Source: Streptomyces griseoviridis (GTDB taxonomy: Bacteria > Actinomycetota > Actinomycetes > Streptomycetales > Streptomycetaceae). From it: DNA of 64,000 nucleotides. The notes under the pieces are model-generated. The model was not told the origin of the DNA, ran no database searches, and worked only from the letters and a program-made list of their open reading frames with translations. The stretch is from the NCBI GenBank assembly GCA_014649155.1, contig BMSM01000009.1, forward strand, positions 62,001-126,000, written 5' to 3'. Shown piece after piece: positions 7,065 to 15,529 of the stretch. The first letter of the stretch is position 1. The number at the start of each line of letters is the position of its first letter. A program made the translations under genes and the position numbers.

Positions 7065-8150
7065 GTGTCAGCCAGGCTTGAGGCCGAGCACCTGTACAAG
7101 GTGTTCGGCAGAAAACCCGACCAGGCAGTCGAACGACTGCGCCAGGGAACCGAGCGGGAGGAACTGCGCGCCGACGGCACCACGGCCGCCGTCATCGACG
7201 CCTCCTTCACCGTGGAACCCGGCGAGATCTTCGTCGTCATGGGCCTGTCCGGGTCCGGCAAGTCCACGCTGCTGCGCATGCTCAACGGCCTTCTGGAGCC
7301 GACCGACGGCCACGTCCGCTTCGGCGGCCAGGACCTGACGGAACTCGGCGCCCGGGGTCTGCGCGACGTCCGCTCCAAGAAGATCAGCATGGTCTTCCAG
7401 CACTTCGCGCTCTTCCCGCACCGCAGTGTCCGCGACAACGCCGCCTACGGCCTGGAAGTGCAGGGCGTGCCCCGCGCCGAGCGCGAACGCCGCGCCGACG
7501 AGGCGCTCGCCCTGTGCGGCCTGGCCGGCTGGGAGAAGTCCTGGCCCGACGAGCTGTCCGGCGGCATGCAGCAGCGCGTCGGCCTGGCCCGCGCCCTCGC
7601 CACCGACGCCGACCTGCTGCTGATGGACGAGTCCTTCAGCGCGCTCGACCCGCTGATCCGGCGCGACATGCAGGACCAGCTCCTCGAACTGCAGAAGACG
7701 CTGAAGAAGACCATCGTCTTCATCACCCACGACCTCAACGAGGCCATGCGCCTGGGCGACCGCATCGCCGTGATGCGCGACGGCCGCATCGTGCAGATCG
7801 GCACGGCGCAGGACATCCTGCTCCGCCCCGCCAACGACTACGTCGCCTCCTTCACCCAGGACGTCGACCGCTCCCGCGTGCTCACCGCCGGCGCCGTCAT
7901 GGAGACCGAGGTGCGCGGCGACGAGGCCGACTGCGGCTGCGAGACCGCCACCCCGGAGACGTCGTTCACCGAGCTGTGCGCGATCAGCGCGCGGGTGCCG
8001 CACCCCGTGGCCGTGCTGAGGGACGGCCGCCTCGTCGGCGTGGTCCCGCGCCAGCGTCTGGTGGGCTTCCTCGGCGACGAGCCGGCCGACCCCGGCACCT
8101 GTGACTCACCGCGGGACAAGGGCGGGGAGAAGGTGATGGCCCGTGCCTAG
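7065..8150 (+). CDS. Glycine betaine/proline ABC transporter ATPase
   Basis: 361 residues. GTG 7065 with AGAGG upstream is preferred over the open-frame start at 7035. The family-specific N-terminus LYKVFGRKPDQAVERLRQG precedes Walker A GLSGSGKST (60-68), signature LSGGMQQ (164-170) and Walker B DADLLLMDE (181-189). The C-terminal tail (about 300-361) is a CBS-like remnant with HPVAVLRDGRLVGVVPRQRL. This is the ProV/OpuAA-type ATPase powering osmoprotectant uptake. Its TAG overlaps the GTG of the permease gene by 8 bp, so the two are translationally coupled. Confidence 0.95.
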   Translation: MSARLEAEHLYKVFGRKPDQAVERLRQGTEREELRADGTTAAVIDASFTVEPGEIFVVMGLSGSGKSTLLRMLNGLLEPTDGHVRFGGQDLTELGARGLRDVRSKKISMVFQHFALFPHRSVRDNAAYGLEVQGVPRAERERRADEALALCGLAGWEKSWPDELSGGMQQRVGLARALATDADLLLMDESFSALDPLIRRDMQDQLLELQKTLKKTIVFITHDLNEAMRLGDRIAVMRDGRIVQIGTAQDILLRPANDYVASFTQDVDRSRVLTAGAVMETEVRGDEADCGCETATPETSFTELCAISARVPHPVAVLRDGRLVGVVPRQRLVGFLGDEPADPGTCDSPRDKGGEKVMARA

Positions 8151-10758
8151 GATCCCGCTCGGCGACTGGGTCAACGACGCGGTCGAATGGCTGCGCACCC
8201 ACATCTCCTGGCTCTTCGACTTCTTCAAGGCGGTCTTCACCGGCACCTACGACGGCATCGACGCCGTCCTCCAGGCGCCGCAGCCGCTGCTGCTCGCCGG
8301 CATCTTCGCCGTGCTGGCCTTCTGGCTGCGCGGCACGCTCGCCGGCGTCCTGACCTTCGTGGGCTTCGCGTTCATCGACTCCATGGAGCTGTGGGAGGAC
8401 GCGATGGTCACCTTGTCGCTCCTCCTGGTGGCCACGATCATCGCCCTGGTCATCTCCGTCCCGGTGGGCATCTGGGCCGCCCGCTCGGACCGGGTCAGCT
8501 CCCTCGTCCGGCCGGTGCTGGACTTCATGCAGACGCTGCCCGCGATGGTCTACCTGATCCCGGCGCTGCTCTTCTTCGGCACCGGCGCCCCCGCCGGCAT
8601 CGTCGCCACCCTGGTCTTCGCGCTCGCCCCGGGCGTGCGCATGACCGAACTCGGCATCCGCCAGGTCGACAAGGAACTGGTCGAGGCGGCCGAGGCGTTC
8701 GGCACCACCCCGCGCAACACCCTGCTCCGCGTCCAGCTCCCGCTGGCGCTGCCCACCGTGATGGCGGGCGTCAACCAGGTCATCATGCTCGGCCTGTCCA
8801 TGGCGGCCATCGCCGGCATGGTCGGCACCGGCGGCCTCGGCGGCTCCGTCAACCAGGCCATCGGCCAGCTCGACGTCGGTCTCGGCGCCGAGTCCGGGAT
8901 CGCCATCGTCATCCTCGCGATCTACCTCGACCGCATGACCAGCGCCCTCGGCACCCAGGTCTCGCCGCTCGGCCGGCGTGCCGCCGCCCGGGCCCGTGCC
9001 GCGGGCGGCCTGAAGATCTGGTCGTACCGACCGCGTCCGCAGGTCGCCGTGGTCGGCGTCGTGATCCTCGCGCTGGTGGCCGGCGGCATGGGCGTGTTCG
9101 GCGGCTCCGGCGACTCCGCGTCCGTCGCGGGCGGCAAGAACGTCGGCGAGGGCAAGAAGGTCACCCTCGGCTATGTCCCGTGGGACGAGGGCGTCGCCTC
9201 CACCTTCCTCTGGAAGGAACTGCTGGAGGAGCGCGGTTACGAGGTCGAGGCCAAGCAGTTCGACGCCGGGCCGCTCTACACCGCCCTCGCGCAGGGCGAC
9301 ATCGACATTGTCACCAACTCCTGGCTGCCGACCACGCACGCGCAGTACTGGAAGAAGTACGGCGCGAAGCTGGACGACCTCGGCTCCTGGTACGACGAGA
9401 CGACGCTGGAGCTGACCGTCCCCTCGTACATGAAGGACGTCGACTCCCTGGCGGACCTCAAGGGCAGGGCCGACGAGTTCGGCGGGAAGATCACCGGCAT
9501 CGAGGCCGGCGCCGGTGAGATGGCCCTGCTGAAGAGCAAGGTCCTCAAGGCGTACGGCCTGGACAAGGAGTACCAGGTCGTCGACAGCTCCACCCCGGCG
9601 ATGCTCACCGAGCTGAAGCGGGCCTACGGCCGGAAGAAGCCGATCGTCGTCACGCTCTGGTCGCCGCACTGGGCGTACAACGACTTCGACCTGAAGAAGC
9701 TGAAGGACCCCAAGGGCGCCTGGGGCTCCGGCGACGGGGTGCACACGCTCTCCCGCAAGGGCCTCGCCGACGACGACCCCACCCTCACCCGGTGGATGAA
9801 GGACTTCGAGCTGGACGAGAAGCAGCTCACCAGTCTCGAAGCGGAGATCAACAAGGTCGGCAAGGGCAAGCAGCAGGACGCCGTCAGGACCTGGCTGAAG
9901 AAGAACCCCGGCCTCGTCGACAAGCTCGCCCCGGCCGCGTCCGGCTCCGGCGCCAAGCCGGCGGAGGCCGGGCAGCCGCTGGACGTGGCCTGGTTCCCCT
10001 GGGACGAGGACGTCGCCGTGACCTACCTCTGGAAGAACGTCCTGGAGAAGCGCGGCTACCGGCTGAACCTGAAGCAGATGGACGTCGGCCCGGTCTACAC
10101 CGGCCTCGCCTCGGGCGACATCGACCTCAACTTCGACGCCTGGCTGCCGCACGCCCAGTCCAACTACTGGGAGAAGAGCAAGGAGAACCTCGCGGACCTG
10201 GGCAGCTGGTACGAACCGACCTCACTGGAGGTCGCCGTGCCCTCCTACGTCAAGGACGTCAGGTCCATGGCGGACCTCAAGGGCAAGGCCGACCTCTTCG
10301 ACGGGAAGATCATCGGCATCGAACCGGGCACCGGCGAGATGAACCTGCTCAAGAACAAGGTCCTGCCCGGCTACGGCCTGGACGAGGAGTACGAGGTCGT
10401 CGACGGCTCCACCCCGGCGATGCTCACCGAGCTGAAGCGCGCCTACGCCAAGAAGGAGCCGGTCGCCGTCGTCCTGTGGTCGCCGCACTGGGCGTACAGC
10501 GACTACGAGCTGACCAAGCTCGCCGACCCGGAGAAGTACTGGGGCGAGAACAACAAGATCCACACGATCGCGCACAAGGACTTCCCGGACGAGTACCCGC
10601 AGCTCACCGAGTGGATCAGGAACTTCCACCTGAGCGAGGACGAGCTGGGCGGACTGGAGAGCGAGATCAAGGACCGCGGCCAGGGCCACGAGGAGGAGGC
10701 GGTCGCCGCCTGGCTGAAGGAGAACCCCGGGGTCGCCGACCGGATGACCGCGGCCTGA
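8143..10758 (+). CDS. Glycine betaine transporter: permease fused to two substrate-binding domains
   Basis: 871 residues, far longer than ProW (about 280-350). The permease (about 1-310) has several membrane spans and the EAA-type loop ELVEAAEAFGTTPRNTLLRV. A further hydrophobic segment (VAVVGVVILALVAGGMGVFG) anchors two consecutive OpuAC domains outside the membrane, about 338-590 and 613-868. Each carries PWDE, the aromatic-rich SWLP/AWLP...YW and WSPHWAY, which build the betaine-binding aromatic box. The two copies are clearly homologous yet diverged (for example DIVTNSWLP against DLNFDAWLP). The importer is therefore encoded by two genes with its binding proteins tethered. Length and architecture match, from memory, the S. 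coelicolor homologue. Confidence 0.95.
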   Translation: MPRIPLGDWVNDAVEWLRTHISWLFDFFKAVFTGTYDGIDAVLQAPQPLLLAGIFAVLAFWLRGTLAGVLTFVGFAFIDSMELWEDAMVTLSLLLVATIIALVISVPVGIWAARSDRVSSLVRPVLDFMQTLPAMVYLIPALLFFGTGAPAGIVATLVFALAPGVRMTELGIRQVDKELVEAAEAFGTTPRNTLLRVQLPLALPTVMAGVNQVIMLGLSMAAIAGMVGTGGLGGSVNQAIGQLDVGLGAESGIAIVILAIYLDRMTSALGTQVSPLGRRAAARARAAGGLKIWSYRPRPQVAVVGVVILALVAGGMGVFGGSGDSASVAGGKNVGEGKKVTLGYVPWDEGVASTFLWKELLEERGYEVEAKQFDAGPLYTALAQGDIDIVTNSWLPTTHAQYWKKYGAKLDDLGSWYDETTLELTVPSYMKDVDSLADLKGRADEFGGKITGIEAGAGEMALLKSKVLKAYGLDKEYQVVDSSTPAMLTELKRAYGRKKPIVVTLWSPHWAYNDFDLKKLKDPKGAWGSGDGVHTLSRKGLADDDPTLTRWMKDFELDEKQLTSLEAEINKVGKGKQQDAVRTWLKKNPGLVDKLAPAASGSGAKPAEAGQPLDVAWFPWDEDVAVTYLWKNVLEKRGYRLNLKQMDVGPVYTGLASGDIDLNFDAWLPHAQSNYWEKSKENLADLGSWYEPTSLEVAVPSYVKDVRSMADLKGKADLFDGKIIGIEPGTGEMNLLKNKVLPGYGLDEEYEVVDGSTPAMLTELKRAYAKKEPVAVVLWSPHWAYSDYELTKLADPEKYWGENNKIHTIAHKDFPDEYPQLTEWIRNFHLSEDELGGLESEIKDRGQGHEEEAVAAWLKENPGVADRMTAA

Positions 10759-10775
10759 CCGCCCCCGTGACCGCC

Positions 10776-10831
10776 GCCCGGGGGGCGGGCCGCCCGCGCG
10801 CCGCACGCGCGCCGCGGTCCGCCCCCCGGGC
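10776..10831 (+). terminator. Terminator hairpin after the betaine transporter
   Basis: GCCCGGGGGGCGG (10776-10788) and CCGCCCCCCGGGC (10819-10831) are exact 13-bp inverted repeats. The 30-nt loop can itself fold through GCGCGC repeats. There is no T-tract, as usual for Streptomyces terminators. It begins 17 bp after the permease stop. Confidence 0.75.
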
Positions 10832-11161
10832 CGTCCGCGCTCCGGGCCGGTCCGCACGGTCACGATTCGGACAACCGCGAGGCGCCGCACTCCCCGCCCG
10901 GGCAGGCCCCGCACGGGCCGCGCGGGCCCGCGGGGCGGCCGGGGACCGGGGCGGACCGGTGGCGCGGGCCGGCGGGTCCGCGCCACGGGCGCGTGACATC
11001 GACGTGACGGCCGCGTGAAACGGTTTGCCGAACATGCGTAGGGTGCAGACAACTCAGCAAGGACTCCGCCGCGGGACCCTGGACTCCCGGCGGGACCGTG
11101 CCCGGGGAACGGCACCGGGGCGGCACCATGGAAACGACGGGTGAAGGAGGGAGCCGGAGCG
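10832..11161. other. Intergenic, no gene seen
   Basis: Between the terminator and the XRE regulator, the open frames on both strands show no family signature and their codon pattern is not convincing. The last 130 bp should contain the regulator's promoter, but I cannot point to confident -35/-10 boxes. GAAGGAGGGAG just before 11162 is the ribosome-binding region. Confidence 0.6.
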
Positions 11162-11731
11162 ATGGGCGACCACAAAGAACAGCCCCTTCGGGTGGGCGCG
11201 GCCGTCCGGCGGCGGCGCCGCGCGCTGGAGCTCACCCTCGCCGTCGTGGCCGAGCGCAGCGGCCTGTCGGTGCCGTTCCTCAGCCAGATCGAGAACGACC
11301 GGGCACGGCCCAGCACCGGCTCCCTGGAGAAGGTCGCCGACGCGCTGCGCACCACCGCCGTGGAGCTGCTCGCCGCCGCCGACCCCGCGTGCAGCGTGGA
11401 CGTGGTCCGCGCCGAGGACGGCGAGCCGGGCCCCGACCCCCGGGTGCGCTCCCTGGTGCGCGGACACCACCAGATGCACGCCTCGGAGTTCACCGGCGAC
11501 CACGACGCCGGCCGCGAACTGCAGTACCGCAACGACCAGTTGATGTACGTCGCCGAGGGCGCCGTGGAGATCGAGGCGGAGGGCCGGGCCTACCGGCTGG
11601 GCCGCGGGGACACGCTCTACCTCACCGGCGGGGTGCGGCACCGGTGGCGGGCCACCGTCCCGGACACCCGGCTGGTCGTCGTCGCGGTCGCCGAGCACAT
11701 CGAGGCGGTCCGGGACCGGCCCGGCCGCTGA
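11162..11731 (+). CDS. XRE-family regulator with cupin domain
   Basis: 189 residues from ATG 11162, which has GGAGGGAG upstream; an in-frame GTG at 11141 is less likely. The HTH occupies about 10-65: VGAAVRRRRRALELTLAVVA, then SGLSVPFLSQIENDRARPST. A linker leads to a cupin_2 fold (about 105-185) with YVAEGAVEIEAEGRAYRLG, GDTLYLTGGVRHRWR and LVVVAVAEHI. This HTH-XRE plus cupin layout belongs to regulators that sense small metabolites, often amines or amino-acid derivatives, through the C-terminal barrel. It converges on the transporter gene to the right (6 bp apart). Its regulon is not evident. Confidence 0.88.
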   Translation: MGDHKEQPLRVGAAVRRRRRALELTLAVVAERSGLSVPFLSQIENDRARPSTGSLEKVADALRTTAVELLAAADPACSVDVVRAEDGEPGPDPRVRSLVRGHHQMHASEFTGDHDAGRELQYRNDQLMYVAEGAVEIEAEGRAYRLGRGDTLYLTGGVRHRWRATVPDTRLVVVAVAEHIEAVRDRPGR

Positions 11732-11737
11732 CCCGCG

Positions 11738-12871
11738 TCAGCCGCCGTGCGCGGCCCGCGCGGGGAGCAGCTCCCCGGCGGCCACGCCCCGCACGGTCCC
11801 GGTGGCCGCCACGGCCCAGGCGACGGCCAGGACCCCGTACAGGGCTACGGCGAGACCCGTGCAGACGGTCAGCCCGGTGTGCCGGGCCAGGACCGTGGCG
11901 CCGGTGACGCAGGTGCCGACCGGGAAGGTGAACGACCACCAGGTCATCGAGAACCCGAGGCCCCGTCGCCGGGCCCGGACCAGGTGCGCCGTGGCCAGCG
12001 CCAGCCACAGCAGGGCGAAGCCCATGACCGGGACGCCGTAGAGGACGGTCAGCGCGGTGAGGCCGTCGCCGTAGGGGGCCGGGACGACGCCGGGGGCCGC
12101 GTCCGCGACGTTCCCGACGGCGGTGGTGGACTGGCCCAGCGGGCCCAGCACCAGGAACAGCGACGGGACCAGCGCCGGCGGCAGCGGGCCGCCGGTGAGC
12201 AGCCGGGCGAAGACCAGCGGCAGCATCAGCAGCGTCGCCAGCAGACTCGCCCCGAACAGCGCCAGGCAGCCAAGCAGCAGCGTCGCGCGCGGCTGCCCGG
12301 CCGGCAGGTGCGGCACCAGCAGCGGCCCCAGCGCCGCCGACACCATGGGCGCGACCAGCGGCAGCAGCCACGCGGGCGCCGCCTGCCCGGGCCCGGTCCG
12401 GTGGCGTACGGCCATCAGGTACGGGACGGCCACCGCCGCCGTCAGCGCCGCGGCCGTCCCGGCGGTGAACAGCGCGGCGTCCACGGCGAGAGCCGCCCGC
12501 ACCCCGATCCAGTCCCGGCCCACGGTCAGCGTGGCACCGCCCACCGCGAGCAGCGCCATCGCCAGGCAGCCGTAGAAGGGAGCCGCCGCGGGGTCGAGCA
12601 GCTGGGCGCGGGCCCGGTCGCGGTGGTGGCGCCAGTGCAGGCACCGGGCGGCCAGCAGGGCCGCCAGCAGCAGGACGGAGAAGGCCCAGACGGCGGCGCA
12701 GACGGCCCGCAGACCCGGGGGCCGCCAGGGGAGCCCGGCTCCGGCGGAGGCGACGGCGGCGGTGCCCATGACACCGGCGTACCAGTTCGGCCCGAGTTCG
12801 CGGAGGGCGGGGAACCGCGCCGCGGACACGGGACGGCGGGGAGCGGGGGAGAGGCGGACTGCGGTGACCAT
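11738..12871 (-). CDS. SLAC1/TehA-type (TDT) membrane transporter
   Basis: 377 residues, ATG at 12871. About ten hydrophobic segments are visible, starting with LGPNWYAGVMGTAAVASAGA, a typical TDT N-terminus, and including the conserved GFSMTWWSFTFPVGTC near residue 310. The family exports or channels anions and organic acids (C4-dicarboxylates, tellurite, sulfite, malate). It is divergent from a LysR gene with 70 bp between the starts, the usual arrangement of a transporter with its regulator. The substrate is not determinable from sequence. Confidence 0.88.
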   Translation of the reverse strand: MVTAVRLSPAPRRPVSAARFPALRELGPNWYAGVMGTAAVASAGAGLPWRPPGLRAVCAAVWAFSVLLLAALLAARCLHWRHHRDRARAQLLDPAAAPFYGCLAMALLAVGGATLTVGRDWIGVRAALAVDAALFTAGTAAALTAAVAVPYLMAVRHRTGPGQAAPAWLLPLVAPMVSAALGPLLVPHLPAGQPRATLLLGCLALFGASLLATLLMLPLVFARLLTGGPLPPALVPSLFLVLGPLGQSTTAVGNVADAAPGVVPAPYGDGLTALTVLYGVPVMGFALLWLALATAHLVRARRRGLGFSMTWWSFTFPVGTCVTGATVLARHTGLTVCTGLAVALYGVLAVAWAVAATGTVRGVAAGELLPARAAHGG

Positions 12872-12919
12872 GGTCCTACGGTCGCCCCGGGGGACGCCCC
12901 TGACCAGGGACCCTCTCCC

Positions 12920-12931
12920 TATGAGGGCATA
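12920..12931. promoter_or_regulatory. Candidate LysR operator between TDT and LysR genes
   Basis: TATGAGGGCATA is an imperfect palindrome with ATG/CAT half sites and fits the T-N11-A pattern of LysR boxes when the next base is included. It lies 10 bp upstream of the LysR ATG and about 50 bp from the transporter ATG, a position compatible with autoregulation. Confidence 0.4.
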
Positions 12932-12941
12932 AGCTGGGGTT

Positions 12942-13898
12942 ATGAGCAGCGGGGAGAGCCGGACCGGCGGCGACGCGTCCGGGCGGTCGCACGCGGCGGG
13001 GCTGGCGCACCGGGTCCCGGACCTGGGCGCCCTGGAGCTGCTGCTGGCGGTGGCCCGGCTGGGCAGCCTGGGCGGCGCCGCCCGTGAGCTGGGCATCAGC
13101 CAGCCGGCGGCCAGCAGCCGCGTCCGGTCCATGGAACGGCAGCTCGGCGTGGCCCTGGTCGACCGGTCGCCGCGCGGCTCGCGGCTGACCGACGCCGGGG
13201 CACTGGTCACCGACTGGGCGCGGCGGATCGTGGAGGCGGCGGAGGCGTTCGACGCGGGGGCGCAGGCGTTGCGGGACCGGCGGGACTCGCGGCTGCGGGT
13301 GGCGGCGAGCATGACCATCGCGGAGTACCTGCTGCCCGGCTGGCTGGTGGCGCTGCGGGCGCAGCGGCCGGACACCGCGGTGTCGCTGCACGCCGGGAAC
13401 TCCGCGGTGGTCGCCCAGCGGCTGCTGGCCGACGAGGCCGACCTGGGGTTCGTGGAGGGGGTGAGCGTGCCGGCCGGTCTGGACTCGGCGGTCATCGCCC
13501 ACGACCGGCTGATCGTGGTGACGGCACCGACGCATCCATGGGCCCGGCGGCGGCGCCCGCTGGCCGCCCGGGAGCTGGCCGAGACCCCGCTGATCCTGCG
13601 CGAGAAGGGCTCCGGTACCCGGCAGGTGCTGGACGCGGCGCTCGGCGGGCTGGCCCGTCCGCTGATCGAGGTGTCGTCGACCACCGCGGTGAAGGCCGCC
13701 GCGGTCGGCGGCGCCGGCCCCGCCGTCCTCAGCGAACTCGCCCTGGGCGAGGAACTGGCGATGCGGCGGCTGGTGCGGGTCCCGCTCGACGGTGTCTCCC
13801 TCGCCCGCGACCTCCGGGCCGTCTGGCCGACGGGCCACCAGCCGGCGGGACCGGCCCGGCACCTGCTGTCCCTGACCCGGGCACAGCCGCGTACCTGA
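12942..13898 (+). CDS. LysR-family transcriptional regulator
   Basis: 318 residues. The winged HTH follows a 27-residue N-terminal extension: LGALELLLAVARLGSLGGAA, RELGISQPAASSRVRSMERQ, LGVALVDRSPRGSRLTDAG. The periplasmic-binding-like effector domain begins near 115 (RLRVAASMTIAEYLLPGWLV) and contains EADLGFVEG and LILREKGSGTRQVLD, typical of CysB/CbbR-like members. It should control the divergent TDT transporter. The 3' side ends 78 bp before the convergent amidotransferase gene. Confidence 0.92.
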   Translation: MSSGESRTGGDASGRSHAAGLAHRVPDLGALELLLAVARLGSLGGAARELGISQPAASSRVRSMERQLGVALVDRSPRGSRLTDAGALVTDWARRIVEAAEAFDAGAQALRDRRDSRLRVAASMTIAEYLLPGWLVALRAQRPDTAVSLHAGNSAVVAQRLLADEADLGFVEGVSVPAGLDSAVIAHDRLIVVTAPTHPWARRRRPLAARELAETPLILREKGSGTRQVLDAALGGLARPLIEVSSTTAVKAAAVGGAGPAVLSELALGEELAMRRLVRVPLDGVSLARDLRAVWPTGHQPAGPARHLLSLTRAQPRT

Positions 13899-13976
13899 CG
13901 GGGGCGGGCCGGACCCACGCGACCCGGTCGCGTACGCGGCACGCGGGGAGCGGTGCCGCGTAGGGTCCCATGGGTC

Positions 13977-14669
13977 TCAGCGGGCGGTGGCGGCCGTCAC
14001 CAGGGCCCGCATCACCCGCTCGTCCTCGCCCATCTCCGGGTGCCACTGCACGCCCAGCACCCAGCCGCCGGCGGACGGCAGCTCCACCGCCTCCACCGTG
14101 CCGTCCGCCGCGTGCGCCGACGCGACCAGACCGGTGCCGAGCCGGTCCACGGCCTGGTGGTGGTACGTCGGCACCGGCGCCGTCTCCGGGACGATCCCGG
14201 CGTACCGCGTGCCCGGCACCGGCACGACCGGGTGACGGCCGACCACGCCGACCGCCCCGGTGTGGCCGTCGAGGTGCTGGACGAGGGTGCCGCCGAGGGC
14301 CACGTTCAGCAGCTGCATGCCGCGGCAGATGCCCAGCAGCGGCAGGCGGGCGGCGAGCGCCGCCTCGACCAGCGCCAGTTCCCAGGCGTCCCGGGCCCGG
14401 GCGGGCGGGCCGGTGCGCGGGTCCGGCTCGGCGCCGTAGCGGACCGGCTCCACGTCCGGGCCGCCCGCGACGACCAGGCCGTCCAGCCGGGCCACGGCCG
14501 CCGCGGCGTGCTCCGGGGCGTCCGGCGGGAGCATCGCCGCCAGCCCGCCCGCGCGCTGCACCAGCCGCGGATACCCGGCCGGCAGCAGCGCCGCCTCCAG
14601 CTCCCACACCCCCCAGCACACCCGGGGCTCCAGATACGTACTGACACCGATCAGCGGCCGGTCCGCCAT
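13977..14669 (-). CDS. Class I glutamine-amidotransferase-like gamma-glutamyl hydrolase (PuuD type)
   Basis: 230 residues from ATG 14669 (GGGAG six bases upstream). Nucleophile Cys in GICRGMQLLNVALGG and the catalytic His/Glu in QWHPEM near the end define a peptidase C26 / PuuD hydrolase; VAGGPDVEPVRYG is also family-typical. These enzymes cleave gamma-glutamyl amides such as gamma-glutamyl-GABA to glutamate plus amine-derived product. It lies downstream of the FadR-type regulator on the same strand (43-bp gap) and opposite glnA4, so it probably performs the last step of the same pathway. Confidence 0.9.
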   Translation of the reverse strand: MADRPLIGVSTYLEPRVCWGVWELEAALLPAGYPRLVQRAGGLAAMLPPDAPEHAAAAVARLDGLVVAGGPDVEPVRYGAEPDPRTGPPARARDAWELALVEAALAARLPLLGICRGMQLLNVALGGTLVQHLDGHTGAVGVVGRHPVVPVPGTRYAGIVPETAPVPTYHHQAVDRLGTGLVASAHAADGTVEAVELPSAGGWVLGVQWHPEMGEDERVMRALVTAATAR

Positions 14670-14712
14670 CCGCGCTCCCGTCAATGGACTCACTCCGAAC
14701 CTTTGCGCACCC

Positions 14713-15447
14713 TCACGTCAGGAATCCCCGCAGCAGCGCCGCCGTGCCCGCGCAGTGCTCCCGCATCACCGCCCGCGCCCCCGCCACGTCCCCGTCCAGC
14801 ACCGCCGCCACCAGCGCGGTGTGCTGCCGCTGGGAGTGCTCCAGGTTCCGCACCAGCAGCGGGATGCAGTCCAGCAGCCCGTTCAGCCGCGCCCGCACCG
14901 CCGCGTACTGCCCGGCCAGCGACGGCGACCCGCACAGCTCCGCGAGGGTCAGGTGGAGCGCGGTGTCCACCCGGCGGTACTCGGCCAGCGGCGCGTCGCG
15001 CGTGCGGGCCAGCGCCGCCCGCAGCCGCTCCGCCGGCTCCCCGGCAGGCCCCCGCGCCGCGCACAGCTCCGCCGCGCCCACCTCCAGCACCTCCCGGAAG
15101 CGCAGCACGTCCTCCAGGTCGACCTCGGCGACCCGGCGCCGCAGCTCGTCCTCGCCCCGGGCGTCCGCGCCCGCCCGCACGAAGGTCCCGCCGTACCGCC
15201 CCCGCCGCGCCTCCACCAGCCCCTGGTCGTGCAGCACGCGCAGCACCTCGCGCAGCGTCACCCGGCTGATCCCCAGCCGCTCCGCCAGCTCCCGCTCGGC
15301 CGGCAGCCGCCCGCCCGCCGGGACCAGTCCCAGCCGGACGACCTGGAGGATCTGCTCCAGCGCCTCCTCGAAGCCGTTGCCCGCCCGCACCGGCCGGAGC
15401 ACCGCGGCCAGCCGGTCCGCCCCCGTGCCCCCGGTCGCTCCCGGCAT
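14713..15447 (-). CDS. FadR-subfamily GntR regulator
   Basis: 244 residues from ATG 15447. An ATG at 15486 would extend it by 13 residues but lies inside the palindrome at 15483-15495, so the shorter form is favoured. N-terminal winged HTH: GGRLPAERELAERLGISRVT, LREVLRVLHDQGLVEARRG. The C-terminal FCD domain is all-helical with VLRFREVLEVGAAELCAARG, ALHLTLAELCGS and the metal-site-like HSQRQHTALVAAV. Such regulators usually respond to an organic acid or amino-acid derivative. It is divergent from glnA4 and should control both directions. Confidence 0.9.
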   Translation of the reverse strand: MPGATGGTGADRLAAVLRPVRAGNGFEEALEQILQVVRLGLVPAGGRLPAERELAERLGISRVTLREVLRVLHDQGLVEARRGRYGGTFVRAGADARGEDELRRRVAEVDLEDVLRFREVLEVGAAELCAARGPAGEPAERLRAALARTRDAPLAEYRRVDTALHLTLAELCGSPSLAGQYAAVRARLNGLLDCIPLLVRNLEHSQRQHTALVAAVLDGDVAGARAVMREHCAGTAALLRGFLT

Positions 15448-15482
15448 GCCGCCGCGCCCCCTTCCCAAGCAATGGTCCTGCG

Positions 15483-15495
15483 CCATACCTTATGG
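15483..15495. promoter_or_regulatory. Candidate FadR-type operator between regulator and glnA4-like gene
   Basis: CCATA-CCT-TATGG is a perfect 5-3-5 palindrome in the 82-bp divergent intergenic region, 35 bp before the GTG of the glutamine-synthetase-like gene. GntR/FadR operators are short palindromes of this size. Confidence 0.55.
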
Positions 15496-15529
15496 CTCCC
15501 GGCCCGACCAGGAAGCCCGAGGAGCCCCC

